From positions 27,259,302 through 27,323,301 of the forward strand of contig CM053333.1 of the NCBI GenBank assembly GCA_028583605.1: 64,000 nucleotides of DNA, in the 5' to 3' direction. The DNA is from Dastarcus helophoroides. Its lineage: Eukaryota > Arthropoda > Insecta > Coleoptera > Bothrideridae. The translations under genes were made by a program, and so were the position numbers. Below the pieces are notes generated by a model. That model saw only the letters and a program-made list of their open reading frames with translations, was not told the DNA's origin and made no database searches. Positions 47,067 to 59,785 of this stretch are shown piece after piece. Within the stretch, counting starts at the first letter, position 1; every line of letters begins with the position of its first letter.

Positions 47067-47599
47067 ATATGATTAAATTGTATTTAAATTGGATTTACAA
47101 TGGTGCCAAAGGTGATTTATACTTACCAAACATGAACGGAGTGCAAACTAGATAACATCTAATTAGGTAGTCATTTTGGATTTATGTGCATATTTATGAG
47201 TAATAGATGAAAAATATATTGCTGTACAACTTTTATTCTACAAGTTTTTTAAATTAGAATAGCGGTTTCAAAATTACGTATGCTTGTTTAGCGAGTTTGT
47301 ACAAATTTCATACAAGGGGCAAAAAGTAACCGAATTTTAATTTTCGAATATCTATTTTAACCAAAATTTAATGCTCTACAATTCTTGTAATAATTATTTT
47401 TTTTTGTAAGAAGCACCAGTTCAAGAGTTATCATTGAAAAGTGGACACAAGTGCAAATATTTTGCAGTTTTTTTGGGCTGGAAAGTTAAGCTCACCTCCT
47501 GAGACCGTGAAAACTCAAATTACTGATACTTAACATCAAATAAACGCACTAAAATTATTTCAAGCCTTTTCTGAATTATTTTATCAAAAAATCCTAATT

Positions 47600-49064
47600 T
47601 AATTAGCCTATTGGTCATTGCATTTCCTATTTTGCACGGTCATTGTGAACAATGTACACACTAAATTGGGCAGAGCAGATAAGAGCGATTACCACGTCAA
47701 ATCTAACCTCATTTACGATTAGAGCACTGCACTGTTTACATGCAAACACTATGTCGGTTTTTAGAACACTCTAAAGTTGTAATTTTTATTTGTTCACCAA
47801 ATTTTTTACTTTAATTATAAAATTTCATTGTTTTTCTTTAAACGTCAAACTTAAACCAAAAATTTTGATTTTTCTCTATACTTCGCGTTGAAACTCTTTA
47901 ATAATTTAAAACTTTTTTAAAATTTTGGATTTTTACTCAAACTTATATACTTAGATTTTAAACTTGAAAGTTCGAGAGTTTAGTACTTATACTATTTGAA
48001 CAAAGAAAGGAAGACTAAAGCAAATGTTCTCAAAATGTACTTTACAATTCGACTTAAGGTTTGTAGTAGACGTGTCACAAAATGCAAAATGTTGAACGTT
48101 CCTTGTAGGAATGTGCAAGGAAATTTTCGTCTGTGGGGAATGAAGGCTATGACAAATTTTTGTATTTAGAAATTTAAAACCAAAAAGCATAAGTGTTGCA
48201 AACTTGGAAAATTATATGTCAAAATGTCACAACAGCAACCCCTACTTCAGGAATTAAAAAATATATAGGCCTATTACTTATATTTATAAGTTTATTGTTT
48301 TGAAATTTACAAATATACTATCAAACTACAGATTATAAGAAAGTCCAATTCCATTTTACTACGTATTTACCCTGACCAAGATGGCATGGTCATTGTGAAT
48401 ATTGCCCGGGCAGTGTAGTTAGTTCACAATTATTTTTCATAATGACCTTTCATGTTGGACATTTTTTACATTGATCAAGCACTGTACACAATGACTGACT
48501 TCCCACTCTGTCCGTAACAGATCTATGAGTATAAATGTTTCTCCACAATCTCTTGTACAGTTTTTCGAGGATTAGCTTTAACAATAGCGTTTAATTCTTC
48601 ATGATTATCAGTGAAAGAACATTAGAAATTTAGCTAAATTTATCAGGACTGTATATTTGAAACCTACTGACACTTCACATCAGATTTTATTAATATTCCG
48701 AGCCTTTTGTGCTGCTGTCAACTTTCGATTGAAAACATTATTAACAAGCTAAGCACAATCTATCTAACATTACAAGGGTTACTAAGACTGAGGTAGCTTT
48801 CTCGTGTTGTGGGTTGAATAGAAACATGCATTAAATACAAGCGCCCTTGGCGTGACATGCGTTTAGGTATGTATTATTATATTTAACGACAAAGCAATTG
48901 CATCATGTCTTATAAGTTTGAAAGGCAGAAAGAAATATATTTATGTTTAAAGCTAATGACACAATATTCACTAAAGTTGTTTTAGAAGAAATACCAAAAA
49001 AAGCTGGAGTGCCAATAGGTTATACTATACAGGTGATAATATTTGAAGCAATGTATGTCACAGA
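47600..49064. other. Intron DNA, no gene recognised
   Basis: 47740-47990 is AT-rich word-family DNA. A segment at 48380-48430 (GAATATTGCCCGGGCAGTG) resembles AATAATGCTCGGGCAATG at 44030, hinting at another divergent repeat. Confidence 0.45.
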
Positions 49065-49804
49065 TAGGGTAAAGTACCCCAAATTGAAACCCCTAAATTT
49101 TCCCACCTTATTAAACTCTTAGCGCCACCTGCGTTAAACAGCTGAATCTATGTGTGTAGATGAGGTCAGCTCAGCATTTTTGTAATAATTTCCGTCAGAA
49201 TTCAGCAATTTCCCGCCTATGTTGTTGTGTGCAGTTTTCGCATAAAACTAGATATAAGTCTCTAAACGAATTTTGATATTCTGTTAAAGGAAGGAATATT
49301 TTTTCAATTGTCATTAAAATTGCCATAGTTTTTGGCATATGTAACACTACTTACGAGTATTTAAAATTTACGTATTTAGAAACCTAAGGTTACAATATGT
49401 ATTTTATTGACAGTTTCCCAATTTGAACCATAAACGGTTGCCTAAATTAAACCTCAAATTAGGAAACTTTTGTCTGCTTAACGAGCTTCCAAGTGGTCTG
49501 ATTTTTTTGCAAATGTCAAAAGGGGAAAATTAGGGAAAATGGTCGGCGTCGAATTTGGAACTAGCGCTAGTAGCGCACAAAGAGGGGAAAAGGTTTAGAT
49601 AAATGCAGTAATGATTATGGAATACCCAAATCGACGTTACTTTGGCATATTCAAGAGTCAAACAAAGTGGCCAAAAGTTCTATTAAATTATTAGGCAAGA
49701 ATCCTATTTTCAATGCTACTTTAGAAGAATTGTTTTCGAACCATATTATTAAATTCTCAAAATCTCTTTTTCGACTCCCTGTAAAAGATGTTCGAAGTCT
49801 TACT

Positions 49805-50228
49805 TAGATGCTCTGTTACTGGCACGAGAAAATGGAATTGTTATGATGCAGTTGCCAGGTCATGCGACACATCGTCTGCAACCACTTGACCGTTCTTTCT
49901 TCAAACCAATGGATGTGTACTACCCCAAGTATTGGAAAAATGGTTAGAAAATAATCTTGGACAGAGGGTGTAACAGAAGCAAGTGGCTTCATTATTAAAT
50001 GAAGCTTATGGAAAGACAGCAACGACAGAAAATGCCATTAATGGATTTAGGGCATCTGGAGTATTGCCAATAGATACATATGTTTTTAAAGATTCGAATT
50101 TTGCTGGATCCGTAGTTCTTAAGCCTGAACCAAATAAAGTTCAAAATAATGGCTTTAGTCCTAACCATGATATTTCATTTGCACTTAAAAAAAATTCAAA
50201 ACAGAAATTGTTCGACACCTCTCTCTAG
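49805..50228 (+). pseudogene. pogo-like DDE transposase C-terminal part
   Basis: 49810-49945 encodes ARENGIVMMQLPGHATHRLQ followed by PLDRSFFKPMDVYYPKYW, the block after the second catalytic acid in pogo-type DDE domains (PxHxTHxLQPLD). A shift leads to the frame 49983-50228: EAYGKTATTENAINGFRASG and VLPIDTYVFKDSNF, matching the family C-terminal GF..SGI.P.D. motif. Upstream parts with the first catalytic Asp are eroded. Confidence 0.85.
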
Positions 50229-50574
50229 GGATGTTACCAAAACCTCATCAGAAACCTGAGCATCAATATCCTCCGCCAGCTTACTGGAAATTGCCCCATT
50301 ATGTAAATGTGTCGAAGCAGCATCTTTAAAGAAAAGCAGCAAAGCCTTTGGTATACAAAAAGCAGCAGAACTCACTAGTAGTCCCTACAAAAGTTTGAGA
50401 AAAAAATCGGACTAAAGTAGCAACGACGGGTGACGAGCAACTTTGATATTGTGAGGAATGGAAGAGGAAGAAGTTCAGGATATGATTTGATGTGTGAAGT
50501 GCAAAACGAGGTTTTACTGCAAATGTATAAAAAGTGAGTCTTTTGAAAGTACCATCCTCATAATTTTTATAGGT

Positions 50575-51040
50575 AGTTTCAATTTGAGAAACTAGTGGTT
50601 CAAATTTGTTAACCAATTTCTTATATTGAACCATTTGCAACCCTTCAAAAAATGTTTTTTTACTTCGGAAGTATTACTTTCCGAGAGTTCATAAGGCTGC
50701 AGTAGATTTCCAAAAGTGTAATTCAAATTCTAAAAGCATATAAAATATTACAATCATACATTTACAAAACTTCAGGCATTTTTCTAAAAACTGGTTCAAT
50801 TTGGGGCAGTTTCAACTTGAGAAAATAGTGGTTCAAATTTGTCAACCAATTTCTTATATTGAACCATTTGCAACCCTTCAAAAATTTTTTTTTTTACTTC
50901 GGAAGTATTACTTTACGAGGGTTCATAAAGCTGCAGTAGATTTCCAAAAGTGTAATTCAAATTTAAAAGCATATAAAATATTACAATAATACATTTACAA
51001 AACTTCAGGCATTTTTCTAAAAAATGGTTCAATTTGGGGC
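50575..51040. repeat. Tandem duplication of the pogo element 3' end, 233-bp unit
   Basis: 50575-50807 and 50808-51040 are about 95% identical. Each ends with CTGGTTCAATTTGGGGCA or AATGGTTCAATTTGGGGCA, so the terminal-repeat core is present twice; only the outer copy has the full terminus. Confidence 0.9.
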
Positions 51041-51051
51041 ACTTTACCCTA

Positions 51052-53099
51052 CATAGCTACAACAGGAGATCATTATTTGCTAACTTATTTTATACTCCTA
51101 TTAATATACTTGCTAAAAATGACTAACTGTTGGTGGATTAAACTGTAGTGCAACATTAACCTATCATTTATTTAAGAATCCTGCGTATTCAATTTATCTG
51201 ATAAATAGTCAACATCTTTGAGTAGAAATCCAGCATAAATGCATGGGAGATTTAATTTACTGAAGCATAGGAGATATTTGATTAATTGTTTAAAATATAA
51301 ATTACATCTCGATGTAAAACTAATAGTCATGAGATAATTTTCTTTCTCAGAGCTTGGCTAAAGTTATAGTTGAAATAAAAAAAATGGAAGAGCATTAGGT
51401 TTAATAAATCTATCCTTAAATAGTAAATTGGTTTGTCAACTTATTTAATATAAAATTCCGTTTCATGGTAAATATTTTAAGTTAACCAAATATGATTTTA
51501 TAAATAGTCTATCTCTAATACAGCGGACTTTTCAATAAATAATAAACCGTTTCCTAGGAAAAGTAGTTTTACATTTATAATACGCAAATTTTGTTTGTAG
51601 TAATATGAAACAAAAATCTACACGAACTGATAGTTAGTGATCGCGCTTCTATTGTCCTAAAATTTTCATCATATTACCAGCTTTCTAAACTCCTAAGATT
51701 AAAAGCATTCTTTGGAATTGAATATGCTCTAGTAATAAATTTTGGTATTTGTTAGTTATTCTGCAAACTAAATTCAACTCAAATTTCGATCACGTACAAA
51801 TAAAATCCTTTCCTTAACATTTTATTACATTTTACCTGTCAAGTATACCCATGGGTATATAAGCAAAAATAAATTGTTGAACTTTCAAATCATACTTTGT
51901 ACGCTCTTAGGGAAACTTCTTTTCATCTTTCTCTGAAAAATTAGTAGAATGAAAGGAAAATTTCTTACCCACTTATCCGCCTTGAGCGTTTTCTATGGTA
52001 TTCCAACATTAACGAGCAATTTATCACAATCATTATGAAACGGCGTTAATAAACCCAAGTTCAAAGACAGTAGAAAAATCATTTAACTTTCCCTCCCAAT
52101 ATTAGAGTGCCAATTATTACAAGTATTCCTTTAGAAGGCGGCAAGAATCTGTTTTATACACCGCAATTTTAGGCCATTATGGGGTATTATTATCATTTTT
52201 CTTCCTATTCCTAACGCTCCACTTTAAATCATATACACAGCTTTCTGGATGTTAACCACTTCAAATAATTCTTGATATTAAATTTTTTTGCTAGCTTTCA
52301 AATTCGACAGATCAAAAAAGTCGAGGTCTTCACACACAATTGTTAATACCTGAATATTTGTATCTCGTTGCTACATAATAGCGAGTCTGTTTTTTTTGTT
52401 GCATGAATAGGATGTTTCCGACAATATACCGCTATAACTGTTGTTGTTTGCCAACTGTTATTGCTGACGTTTCTGACTAGCAACAAAGTAGAGGTCACGG
52501 CATTGAGCTGAAGGTAGTCTAACAATAAGTTATTTAATATTTTGCTTTACATCGAAACATACGGTACAGCACACGCTGTTATAGAAACCTGAACTATTTT
52601 ATATACATATATTTTTATAGCTTTCCTATATGACAAGGCTGCAAATTATTTGTAGGTTTAAAAAATTATTATATCGTAGATTTGAATGAGCAACAAAGGC
52701 ATCTTCTTGCAGAGCGATGCAATTTGCGATGTGGAGTATTTTTAGCTTGGCATCGCGTTGCCTTTGATACTGATGTACTTAGCTGAAGACAAATACAAAT
52801 CATAATTGCAGACTTAAAGAGCACACGCAGAAATGAGTAAGCAGGATATAAAACAGAAGAAAAAAAAAACGAATAGGTTTTATTAATTATAGTCGCCCCA
52901 CCGCCCGTTTCCAAAAACTTTGCTCTACAAAAAATGAGTTTTTAATGTCTAAGCTTATTCGTTTCATTTCTTCATTAATTTCATTTTTTTATTTTTGATA
53001 GCATTGACAAGAGAGTTAAAAAATTATAACTTCTAATTTCCTAAGAATACATAATTTTCTACTTTCTCAAAAAGACTACATCTACTTAGAATCTTATTT
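51052..53099. other. Intron DNA, no gene recognised
   Basis: Frames 52343-52525 and 52669-52914 have no domain. 52680-52800 was checked for a receptor exon; none was seen. Confidence 0.5.
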
Positions 53100-53100
53100 A

Positions 53101-53290
53101 TACAGGGTGTTCAAAATGAAATCTGCACTATCCCTAAATTTCTTATTATTAAAAATACAACTTCGTTTAAATTAACAAATTTGTGTATTTTTTAACTCTG
53201 TTATGAAGATACCAAAATATAGCGTTTTTGAGTTTTATCACAAAGTTACAATTTTTCAATAGAACATCCTGTATATTTTATGTTTTTATG
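53101..53290. mobile_element. MITE-like fragment
   Basis: Opens TACAGGGTGTTCAAAATG and contains an inverted partner, AATAGAACATCCTGTA, about 170 bp later (ends near 53278), giving short terminal inverted repeats TACAGGRTGTTC. No ORF. Confidence 0.55.
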
Positions 53291-53429
53291 AAACACGCCC
53301 TCTGAGTATCTTGAACATTCCAGGGCGCAATTTTCTAAATCATACCTTCTCCACAAAGAAAATATCTATTATTTAAATAAAAAAGGATCAAACGACAATT
53401 TTTTAATATTCATCATGTTTGTAGTTTAC

Positions 53430-53539
53430 TGAAAATAAAAAGTAATTATCTCGTTTTATTTAAAATATATTTAAAATATATTTTACTGAAAATAAAAAGT
53501 AATTATCTCGTTTTATTAAAATACACATGGTGGTCCCAT
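53430..53539. repeat. 55-bp tandem repeat, two copies
   Basis: ACTGAAAATAAAAAGTAATT occurs at 53430 and 53485 with nearly the same following sequence (ATCTCGTTTTATT). Confidence 0.85.
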
Positions 53540-53699
53540 AATAATCTACTATCAATGATTAGACTTAAATATTTAGTCTCTTTTACCCTCTCAACTGTCA
53601 TTACATCAATACTAATGTTAATATCTGCCGAAACATTGTCAAAGTAAGCTCCGAAAGTTTTCACTTCCGATGACATAAAAATTAGACTTAATCACATAA

Positions 53700-54270
53700 G
53701 AAATAATTTTATTACAAAGTGTTTATTAAAGTTTCATTTATCTCTGTACATAACCACCAACACAGTTGAGGTAGTTTTTGCATCGTAACATAAGCTGTTG
53801 GATTCTTGGTCCAAAGGACTTTGCCACCAACGGTAACAGGTACGTAGTGACAGGCTTCTGAACTTCATCGTTGGCGACGAAACGTTCTCCGCCCAATCAT
53901 GTATTTAATTTTTGGAAGACATGAAAATCACTGGTGTCAGGTCTAAGTTATATGGTAGACGGTCGAATATTTTCCATTTGAATTGTTTTAAAGAAGCTTT
54001 CGTTACATTGGAACAGTGCGGCAATGCTTGGTTCTGAATCAAAACAATTTAGGACGAAAGCTCATTCTGCGATAAATTTTAGTAGCGTTACATGCTTTTG
54101 CTGGTCACACCTCTCGATTCAAACTAGGTAAGAACATCAACCGTAGGGACCACATTCTACTATCCGTAGCTCAGTTATAATTGACGCACGTGGTGCTAAT
54201 CATGGATATTGTGCAGGAGCTGTGCAATATACACCGAAATAAATTAAAATCTTTTTGAAAACATTGTTTT
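53700..54270 (-). pseudogene. mariner-type transposase remnant
   Basis: Read on the minus strand in several frames: NQALPHCSNVTKASLKQFKW matches the region after the second catalytic Asp (usually DNARPH). FDRLPYNLDLTPV matches the third catalytic block (usually HPPYSPDLAPSD), and FMSSKN follows. The C-terminus ERFVANDEVQKPV, then PRIQQLMLRCKNYLNCVGGY, matches the family end. Only the last third or so is visible and it is full of stops. The last catalytic Asp position reads as another residue. Confidence 0.75.
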
Positions 54271-54279
54271 GCCTATACT

Positions 54280-55450
54280 GCCCTATACCTTATATTACAT
54301 GTTAATAGTCGTGTGTTTGACACTAAAAATTTCAGCTTCGGCATAGGAACCGGTCTCTTATCTTTGCAGGTGTATGAAAACACTGTCAATAACATCTAAC
54401 AGAAATTTAAACAAAGTCTATAGAAAAGTAATTGACCAGTGGACTACGTTATTAAGGAGCTGCATTGTAGAATCCTGATTTATGTAAATTACTAATGGTA
54501 CAATTATTTTTCTGACGGTTTTTTGAAAATGACAAATTTCCTTTTCTGTTTACAAAATGAGGTTTCTTGCCAAAATCAGTTGATATTTTCTAAACGTTAT
54601 ATACCTCATTGTGTATAGCGTAGCAACATTTTCAAGCAAATAATTGAATCGAATTCAGTTAAAAAAAATTCACAGATTTCGCAATCCTTGCAACCAACGG
54701 AGACATTGGAAATGATAACACCAAATAGAAACATAATTAACACTTTATTTAACATACAAGGTTATACAGGGTATTTACAAATTTCAAAGACAACGTTGGC
54801 AGTTGATTCGGAATGATAAATAAATACGAATTAAGAAAAAAAATTAATAAAAAATGTTTACTTTTCGAATTGCAGACTTTCAAAGTTGTTATAAAAAATA
54901 ATTTAATTAATAATTTCATAACCTCTTTACCGATCGTGTTGAAATATGAAACCTTTATTTATTTAGATTATTAAGGCTAGAATCTTAGTGACGAAGACCC
55001 TTGTTTTATCCGACATCCCTTGTAATTCACCAGCACAATTATCTATGTATCTTCGAAGTAGTAAATAATAATAATTACATAAAATATGTATTGATTTACA
55101 ACAATACGTATTACGTTAATTCTGTAATAAACCTTTTGATATTTATTATTATTATTTTGTTGTTGCTTAATTCGTGAAGTTTAATATTGTATAATCTTAA
55201 GTATAGATTTTATCTCATCATTTTTATATGTAATTATTCAGATTACAAGATGATCTTTTTCAAAAAGTTTCGGACTATAAGGTAGAAGTACTCTATAGTT
55301 CGCCAAAATTGATTTTCCGATACCACCTTCCAAACATTTTTACACGGGTCTACTGCATTCCGAATATTGGGCTAGAAATCTGAACTGCCGATGCCGATCA
55401 CTATTCGGGTATTTAAATTGATTGTTGTTAAATATTCGAAGGACCAGTAC
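54280..55450. other. Intron DNA, no gene recognised
   Basis: AT-rich; TATACAGGGTATTTACAAAT at 54764 resembles a MITE terminus, but no partner was identified. Confidence 0.45.
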
Positions 55451-55452
55451 AC

Positions 55453-55839
55453 TATGAGGCGCCGTTCACAACATAATTATTTTTCATGAATATTTAATAA
55501 ATCAAACATTATATGTAAAATTTTAAATTATATATTGTTTGGTTCTTGAAATATACTTCATTTCTGTAAAAATGAATATTTATATTCTCCTGATAGAAAT
55601 TTTACATAAATCTATTTAAATATTTTATATGAAAGTTTTATGTGGTTTTAAAAATATTTATATAAACTGTGATACATGAAACGACCGTGAGAGGCGATAG
55701 TAGCCGCACGAATCGGGCATGGAGTATGGTATTATTTATATATCAATTTTATTTTTCGTTGTCGCCACCTGAATCTTGATTATATTTACATATTTATCAA
55801 TAGCACTAAAATCTGACATAAAAAGTGACAGCATGCTGC

Positions 55840-55878
<39 letters not shown>

Positions 55879-56203
55879 TAACAAAATAATAATAAATAAA
55901 TAAATAAATAATAAAATAAAAAAAGTTTCAAACCTTAATTTAAGTTCCAGCGCTTCTAGCGCCCGCTACGGTGGTTTGATATATCACACTTTATATAAAT
56001 ATTTTTGAAATCACATAAAATCTTTATAAGAGATATTTACGAATATTTATATAAAATTTTTAACAGAAGATTTAAATATCCATATTCATTGAAATTAAAT
56101 ATACTGCAAGAAAGAAACAATATATAATTTCAAATTTAATATAAATTGTTTGATTTATTAAACATTCATAAAAAATTATTATGTCCTGAACGGCACCTCA
56201 TAC
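55453..56203. mobile_element. Foldback element with about 255-bp inverted arms
   Basis: The left arm begins CTATGAGGCGCCGTTCACAA, and the right arm ends in the near complement (GAACGGCACCTCATACTA). Arm similarity continues inward for about 250 bp (AATATTTATATAAA-rich). The loop of about 230 bp holds a TAA microsatellite and two GC-rich words. No ORF. Target duplication not certain. Confidence 0.78.
55838..55925. repeat. (TAA)n/(ATAA)n microsatellite
   Basis: About 13 TAA units, interrupted, then several AAAT units. Confidence 0.93.
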
Positions 56204-56209
56204 TACACA

Positions 56210-56443
56210 GTGGTTAACAAATATGTTTCCTGTTTATGGTCTATTGACTACTTTATATTGAAGTCAGTTAGCTACCGCTTACAAACAAGATATATGATCT
56301 ACTTATCACAGGGCCAAGATTTAGAAGTAAGAGGTCGACGAATTGATCCAAACAAAATTTTAAATAATATACAGGCTCTTTTAGTTAACATTTCCACAGC
56401 CGATATCTCTGAAAATAAAAAAGACCTATATATTGTATTATAA
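56210..56443 (+). CDS. Unrecognised small ORF
   Basis: 77 codons, MVNKYVSCLWSIDYFILKSV at its start. It begins just after the foldback element. No domain; could be fortuitous. Confidence 0.12.
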   Translation: MVNKYVSCLWSIDYFILKSVSYRLQTRYMIYLSQGQDLEVRGRRIDPNKILNNIQALLVNISTADISENKKDLYIVL

Positions 56444-56519
56444 GTTTAGCATTGTAATGATCAGATGAATTAACCCTAAGGGTGCGTTTAGATTAGAGAT
56501 TTATTTCATAATAGAAATC

Positions 56520-57300
56520 TCAGGTATCTGAGACTAAATTTCCTTGCCCGTTTACACTAGGACACAAATATAGCTGAATAAAATTACTAACACTTTTAGC
56601 TGAGATCAAATCTGTTGATAAGTCGTTCATATAAAAATTGCGACTGATTATTTTACTTTCTAATGGGAATTGTTCTTCAGCTTCTTTTGCTATTTTAAGA
56701 AACGGGCTGCAAAAAAGGGTGCACAAGTGGTGCTGTAAGTTACCATTATTAAACAGAAAGTTTTAATAAGTCCTTCTTTGCTGATGCCATAAAACTCGTT
56801 GAAAATCGGTATCATATGGATACCCTTTTTATCATTCTGTACATTTTAGTGAGCTTACTTGACAGTACAATAGGATAAATTAGAAACGGAACGGAAACCT
56901 TTTTGTATTATTGCTTGGGCGATTAAAATGACGTTAAGGCTGACTGCAGATGTGTCTTACACCACCTGAATTTTATGCTCCTTCACAGTTTGTTTGAACC
57001 CCCTGGTTGGATAAGTAGTACAATTCAGAAATTTGTCATTTCGACAAGTGGTCCACACGTGTCATCCCTATTTTTTACAAGTTTAAGAATCATTTTATTG
57101 ACACTGAATGTGCCTCGCCCATTTTTCTTTCGTTTTTGAAAGGCAACGTTACAATGAAGAGACCACAGGGTGCTCGTAAGTAGTAATTGTCGTAAAAGTG
57201 TTATTTCGGGTCTTTTCTTCTTGGGATAAAAGTATTTTGTTTTCAGTTTCTTCTTGATCCTAAAATTTATTGCCCCGGTCATGTAATTGTTCTTCCCGAC
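56520..57300 (-). pseudogene. BEL/Pao retrotransposon RT remnant
   Basis: The clearest part is minus 56726-56520: FLKIAKEAEEQFPLESKIIS, then RNFYMNDLSTDLISA, which follows the Pao pattern (LA.....FP.A..IL.R.FYVDD). Upstream at about 56760, in a neighbouring frame, VTYSTTCAPFFAARF matches TVTYGTTSAPYLAIR. In this remnant the catalytic second D of the YVDD motif reads N (MND). Further upstream KMYRMIKRVSI and YRFSTSF fit the same domain. The frame 57282-57025 is Lys-rich and unassigned. Confidence 0.65.
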
Positions 57301-59785
57301 AAGAATTTATGGTCTTTGAATTGCATGTCATATTTTTGTTTCTTTGAATGGACTTTTAAATGACCAGGTGCATTCAAACCAATTTGTTTTCTTGAAAATA
57401 AAGTCAATTTTTTCAAATTTCAATGGAATTTCTAATTACTCCCAAAATAAATTTGTTTCAGTTAATAAATCTATTTAGATTATTTCGCATTGAAATCAGG
57501 ATCATCGAAAAAAACATTAGAGGGCAGTTGAATGGCAAATTTATCAATCTTAAAAATTGAGGTTGGTTCTGTGATTTTGTTTATCTTATTCCAGATCACA
57601 CGTGAATTCGTTTAGATGTGATTTGATCCATATGGTACATTACTTCAAACTCTTTTAAAGAAAATTACAATTTTTTAACTAATGCTGAAGTAATGATGTT
57701 CGCTTGACACTCTGGATTTAACAACGCTGGACATTGTTTAAAGTTACTGCACCTATTTCTAATTAAAACTAGAGCTGTACTGGTTGTACTGATTGCCATT
57801 TTCGCTTTGCATGATCGTTTAATTTTTCGGCTATTATGGGAATAAATAAAATTAATTCCCTTTTTTTGCCGAAAGCTCTAAAACCTTTAATACAGTTAAT
57901 TAGTTGTCTTAGACCGGGTTGTGTGGTTTTTGTGAATTAAAAAATGTTTAGGACGGTTGGACCTGTTCTTTTATTTTAAAGCGGTCTTGCATTTTTTAAA
58001 TTGAAATATACTCGTATAACCAAATAGACTACGATATAATTTAAATCAAAATAATATTAAGGCATCTATGCTCATGGCTCTTGAAAGAAATATTTTAGTA
58101 CAAAGCGAAAACAATGAAATATTAAAATATATTTAATCTACAAGCAAAAATTTGTCAACTTCATTGTAATTTACATTTATTTGAGCCCTAAAAATTATAA
58201 GAGCAGATATTTTACCACATTCGTTTACTGAGTACTTCAAGACAGTACGTGAATTGGATTTAGGGTAAGAGTTTACAGCATAATAATGGAATTATAACCC
58301 CTCACTTAAGGGCCGCTGACTTGGGTAGCCCGTGTAAACTTCAGAACCTTTAAGTTTGCGCATCTTTACATGCTCACAATACCGCCTACTGTGTTCAGTT
58401 TTTGTTAGCAGTGTTTTCGTACTTAACTCACTAGATTCTCTATTTTTAATCTCTCGTAAACGTTTTTTACGCTCTCAATATGTCTTACACTTTTCGCTAT
58501 TTTTCATACTCTTAATATCCATAGCTGATAGCCTTATCCAATGAAACGTCACTGGATTAAACGAATATGGTGCACTGCGGTGAACTGTAAACTTAACATT
58601 CTCTCATGCCGGCCTCTCGACGCCGAGAGTGCTCGACTGGCGATCTGAGTATGTCCGACCGACCGACACCTTGTTCTTCAAGCTTGAACGAAAACCCGAA
58701 ACTTCACCCCATATCTCAACATAAACATTTCCAATGTTAAAACTGATGGTCACTTAAACGATGATGACCTTATAATTCAAATATAATTGGAAGTGTAACA
58801 AAGTTACTTACCAAGGCATCAAAAAATTACATCTGTTGAGGCCTTTCGCAAAAAATCTTTGTTTTCGTTCAACATTCAATATTCCAACTTTGTATATACT
58901 GGTTAGCTTTAGATGCTTTTGAACTTAGGTTAATCCTACGTATGTTTAAAAGTCTTTAGGGTAACTTTCACGATAAGTGTAATTGCTTTGCAGGGTAGCA
59001 TCAACCCTTTTTCTAAAAATCTATGTTTGAAAGCAAATTGTGATGCTGTTGCATAGCCACTCTGTAAACATTAATTTGAGGTCCCACTCTCAATAAATCA
59101 ATAAAAATCTACAGCAATACATTTTAATGGATTATTTGAAAAAGGTGACCAAATTATAATAAAATCCTTATGATTTGTTGATTTGAGATTTTGAATTAAC
59201 AATTAGAGTGGATAGAATTTTAAAGGATGACACAAAGTGTCTTGCGAAGGATTACGTATTCTGAAGTATAACAATTACAAACAAGTAACATTTCGTGTGG
59301 GTGTCGTCTAATGGAAAAATCACGTTATATATAAAGACATAACAACCTACATTTATTCGCTGGAAGGCAAACGAATGCCACATGATTTTATCTCATTTTT
59401 ATTAGAAAAATTGCGATTTGGGATCAAGTTTGACTGTGGAAAATAAAACTAGGCAAGGTATTATGCTGAAATGGTGTTGGTTCGCTTAAATATTTGGAAC
59501 GAACTCCGCGTATGAAGTTAAGAATGGATTGAAAGTCAATAGGATTTTATAAAAAGTTAAAGCTAACAGTAGTATAGCTTTACTATTCGAGATCTGCTTT
59601 AGATAAAATGTCACATTTGATTCACTCTTTGCAAACTGTACAAACACTTGGATCCCATCTGTATTCCAACCAACGCAATGTTAAGCTTTTGTAAATGGAA
59701 TTCCTTCCCACTTCAAGCACAGTGCAATCAAGCATCTCTACTTTTTTAAATGTAATTTGATATAGACTGATAAAGAGTTACCTAC
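57301..59785. other. Intron DNA, no gene recognised
   Basis: A GC-richer patch at 58610-58690 (CGGCCTCTCGACGCCGAGAG forms a short palindrome) has no coding character. Confidence 0.45.

Larger units (their letters stand above)
44090..47595. mobile_element. Long-inverted-repeat element hosting an LTR
   Basis: About 44095-44580 and 47157-47590 are inverted copies (over 400 bp, roughly 80% alike), for example TGTTAAGTATCAGTAAT at 44155 against its complement at 47525, and AAATTTTGGTTAAAAT against ATTTTAACCAAAATTT. The arms enclose about 1.1 kb of unrecognised DNA, including a 129-codon frame (44716-45105, minus) with no known domain, plus a later LTR insertion. Exact termini and target duplication are unclear. 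Confidence 0.7.
49067..51049 (+). mobile_element. pogo-like Tc1/mariner element, degenerate
   Basis: Terminal inverted repeats GGGTAAAGTACCCCAAATTG and its near complement CAATTTGGGGCACTTTACCC, flanked by TA (49065-49066 and 51050-51051). TA duplication and a DDE transposase remnant with a pogo/Tigger-type C-terminus place it in the pogo group. 1,983 bp. The N-terminal DNA-binding part was not recognised. Confidence 0.88.
37185..59785 (-). other. 22.6-kb phase-1 intron of the receptor gene
   Basis: Bounded by the donor GTAGGTAAC (59785 downwards) and the acceptor TTTTGCAG (37185 upwards). It contains the gypsy, RTE-like, foldback, solo LTR, pogo, mariner and BEL remnants listed separately, on both strands. 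Confidence 0.85.
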
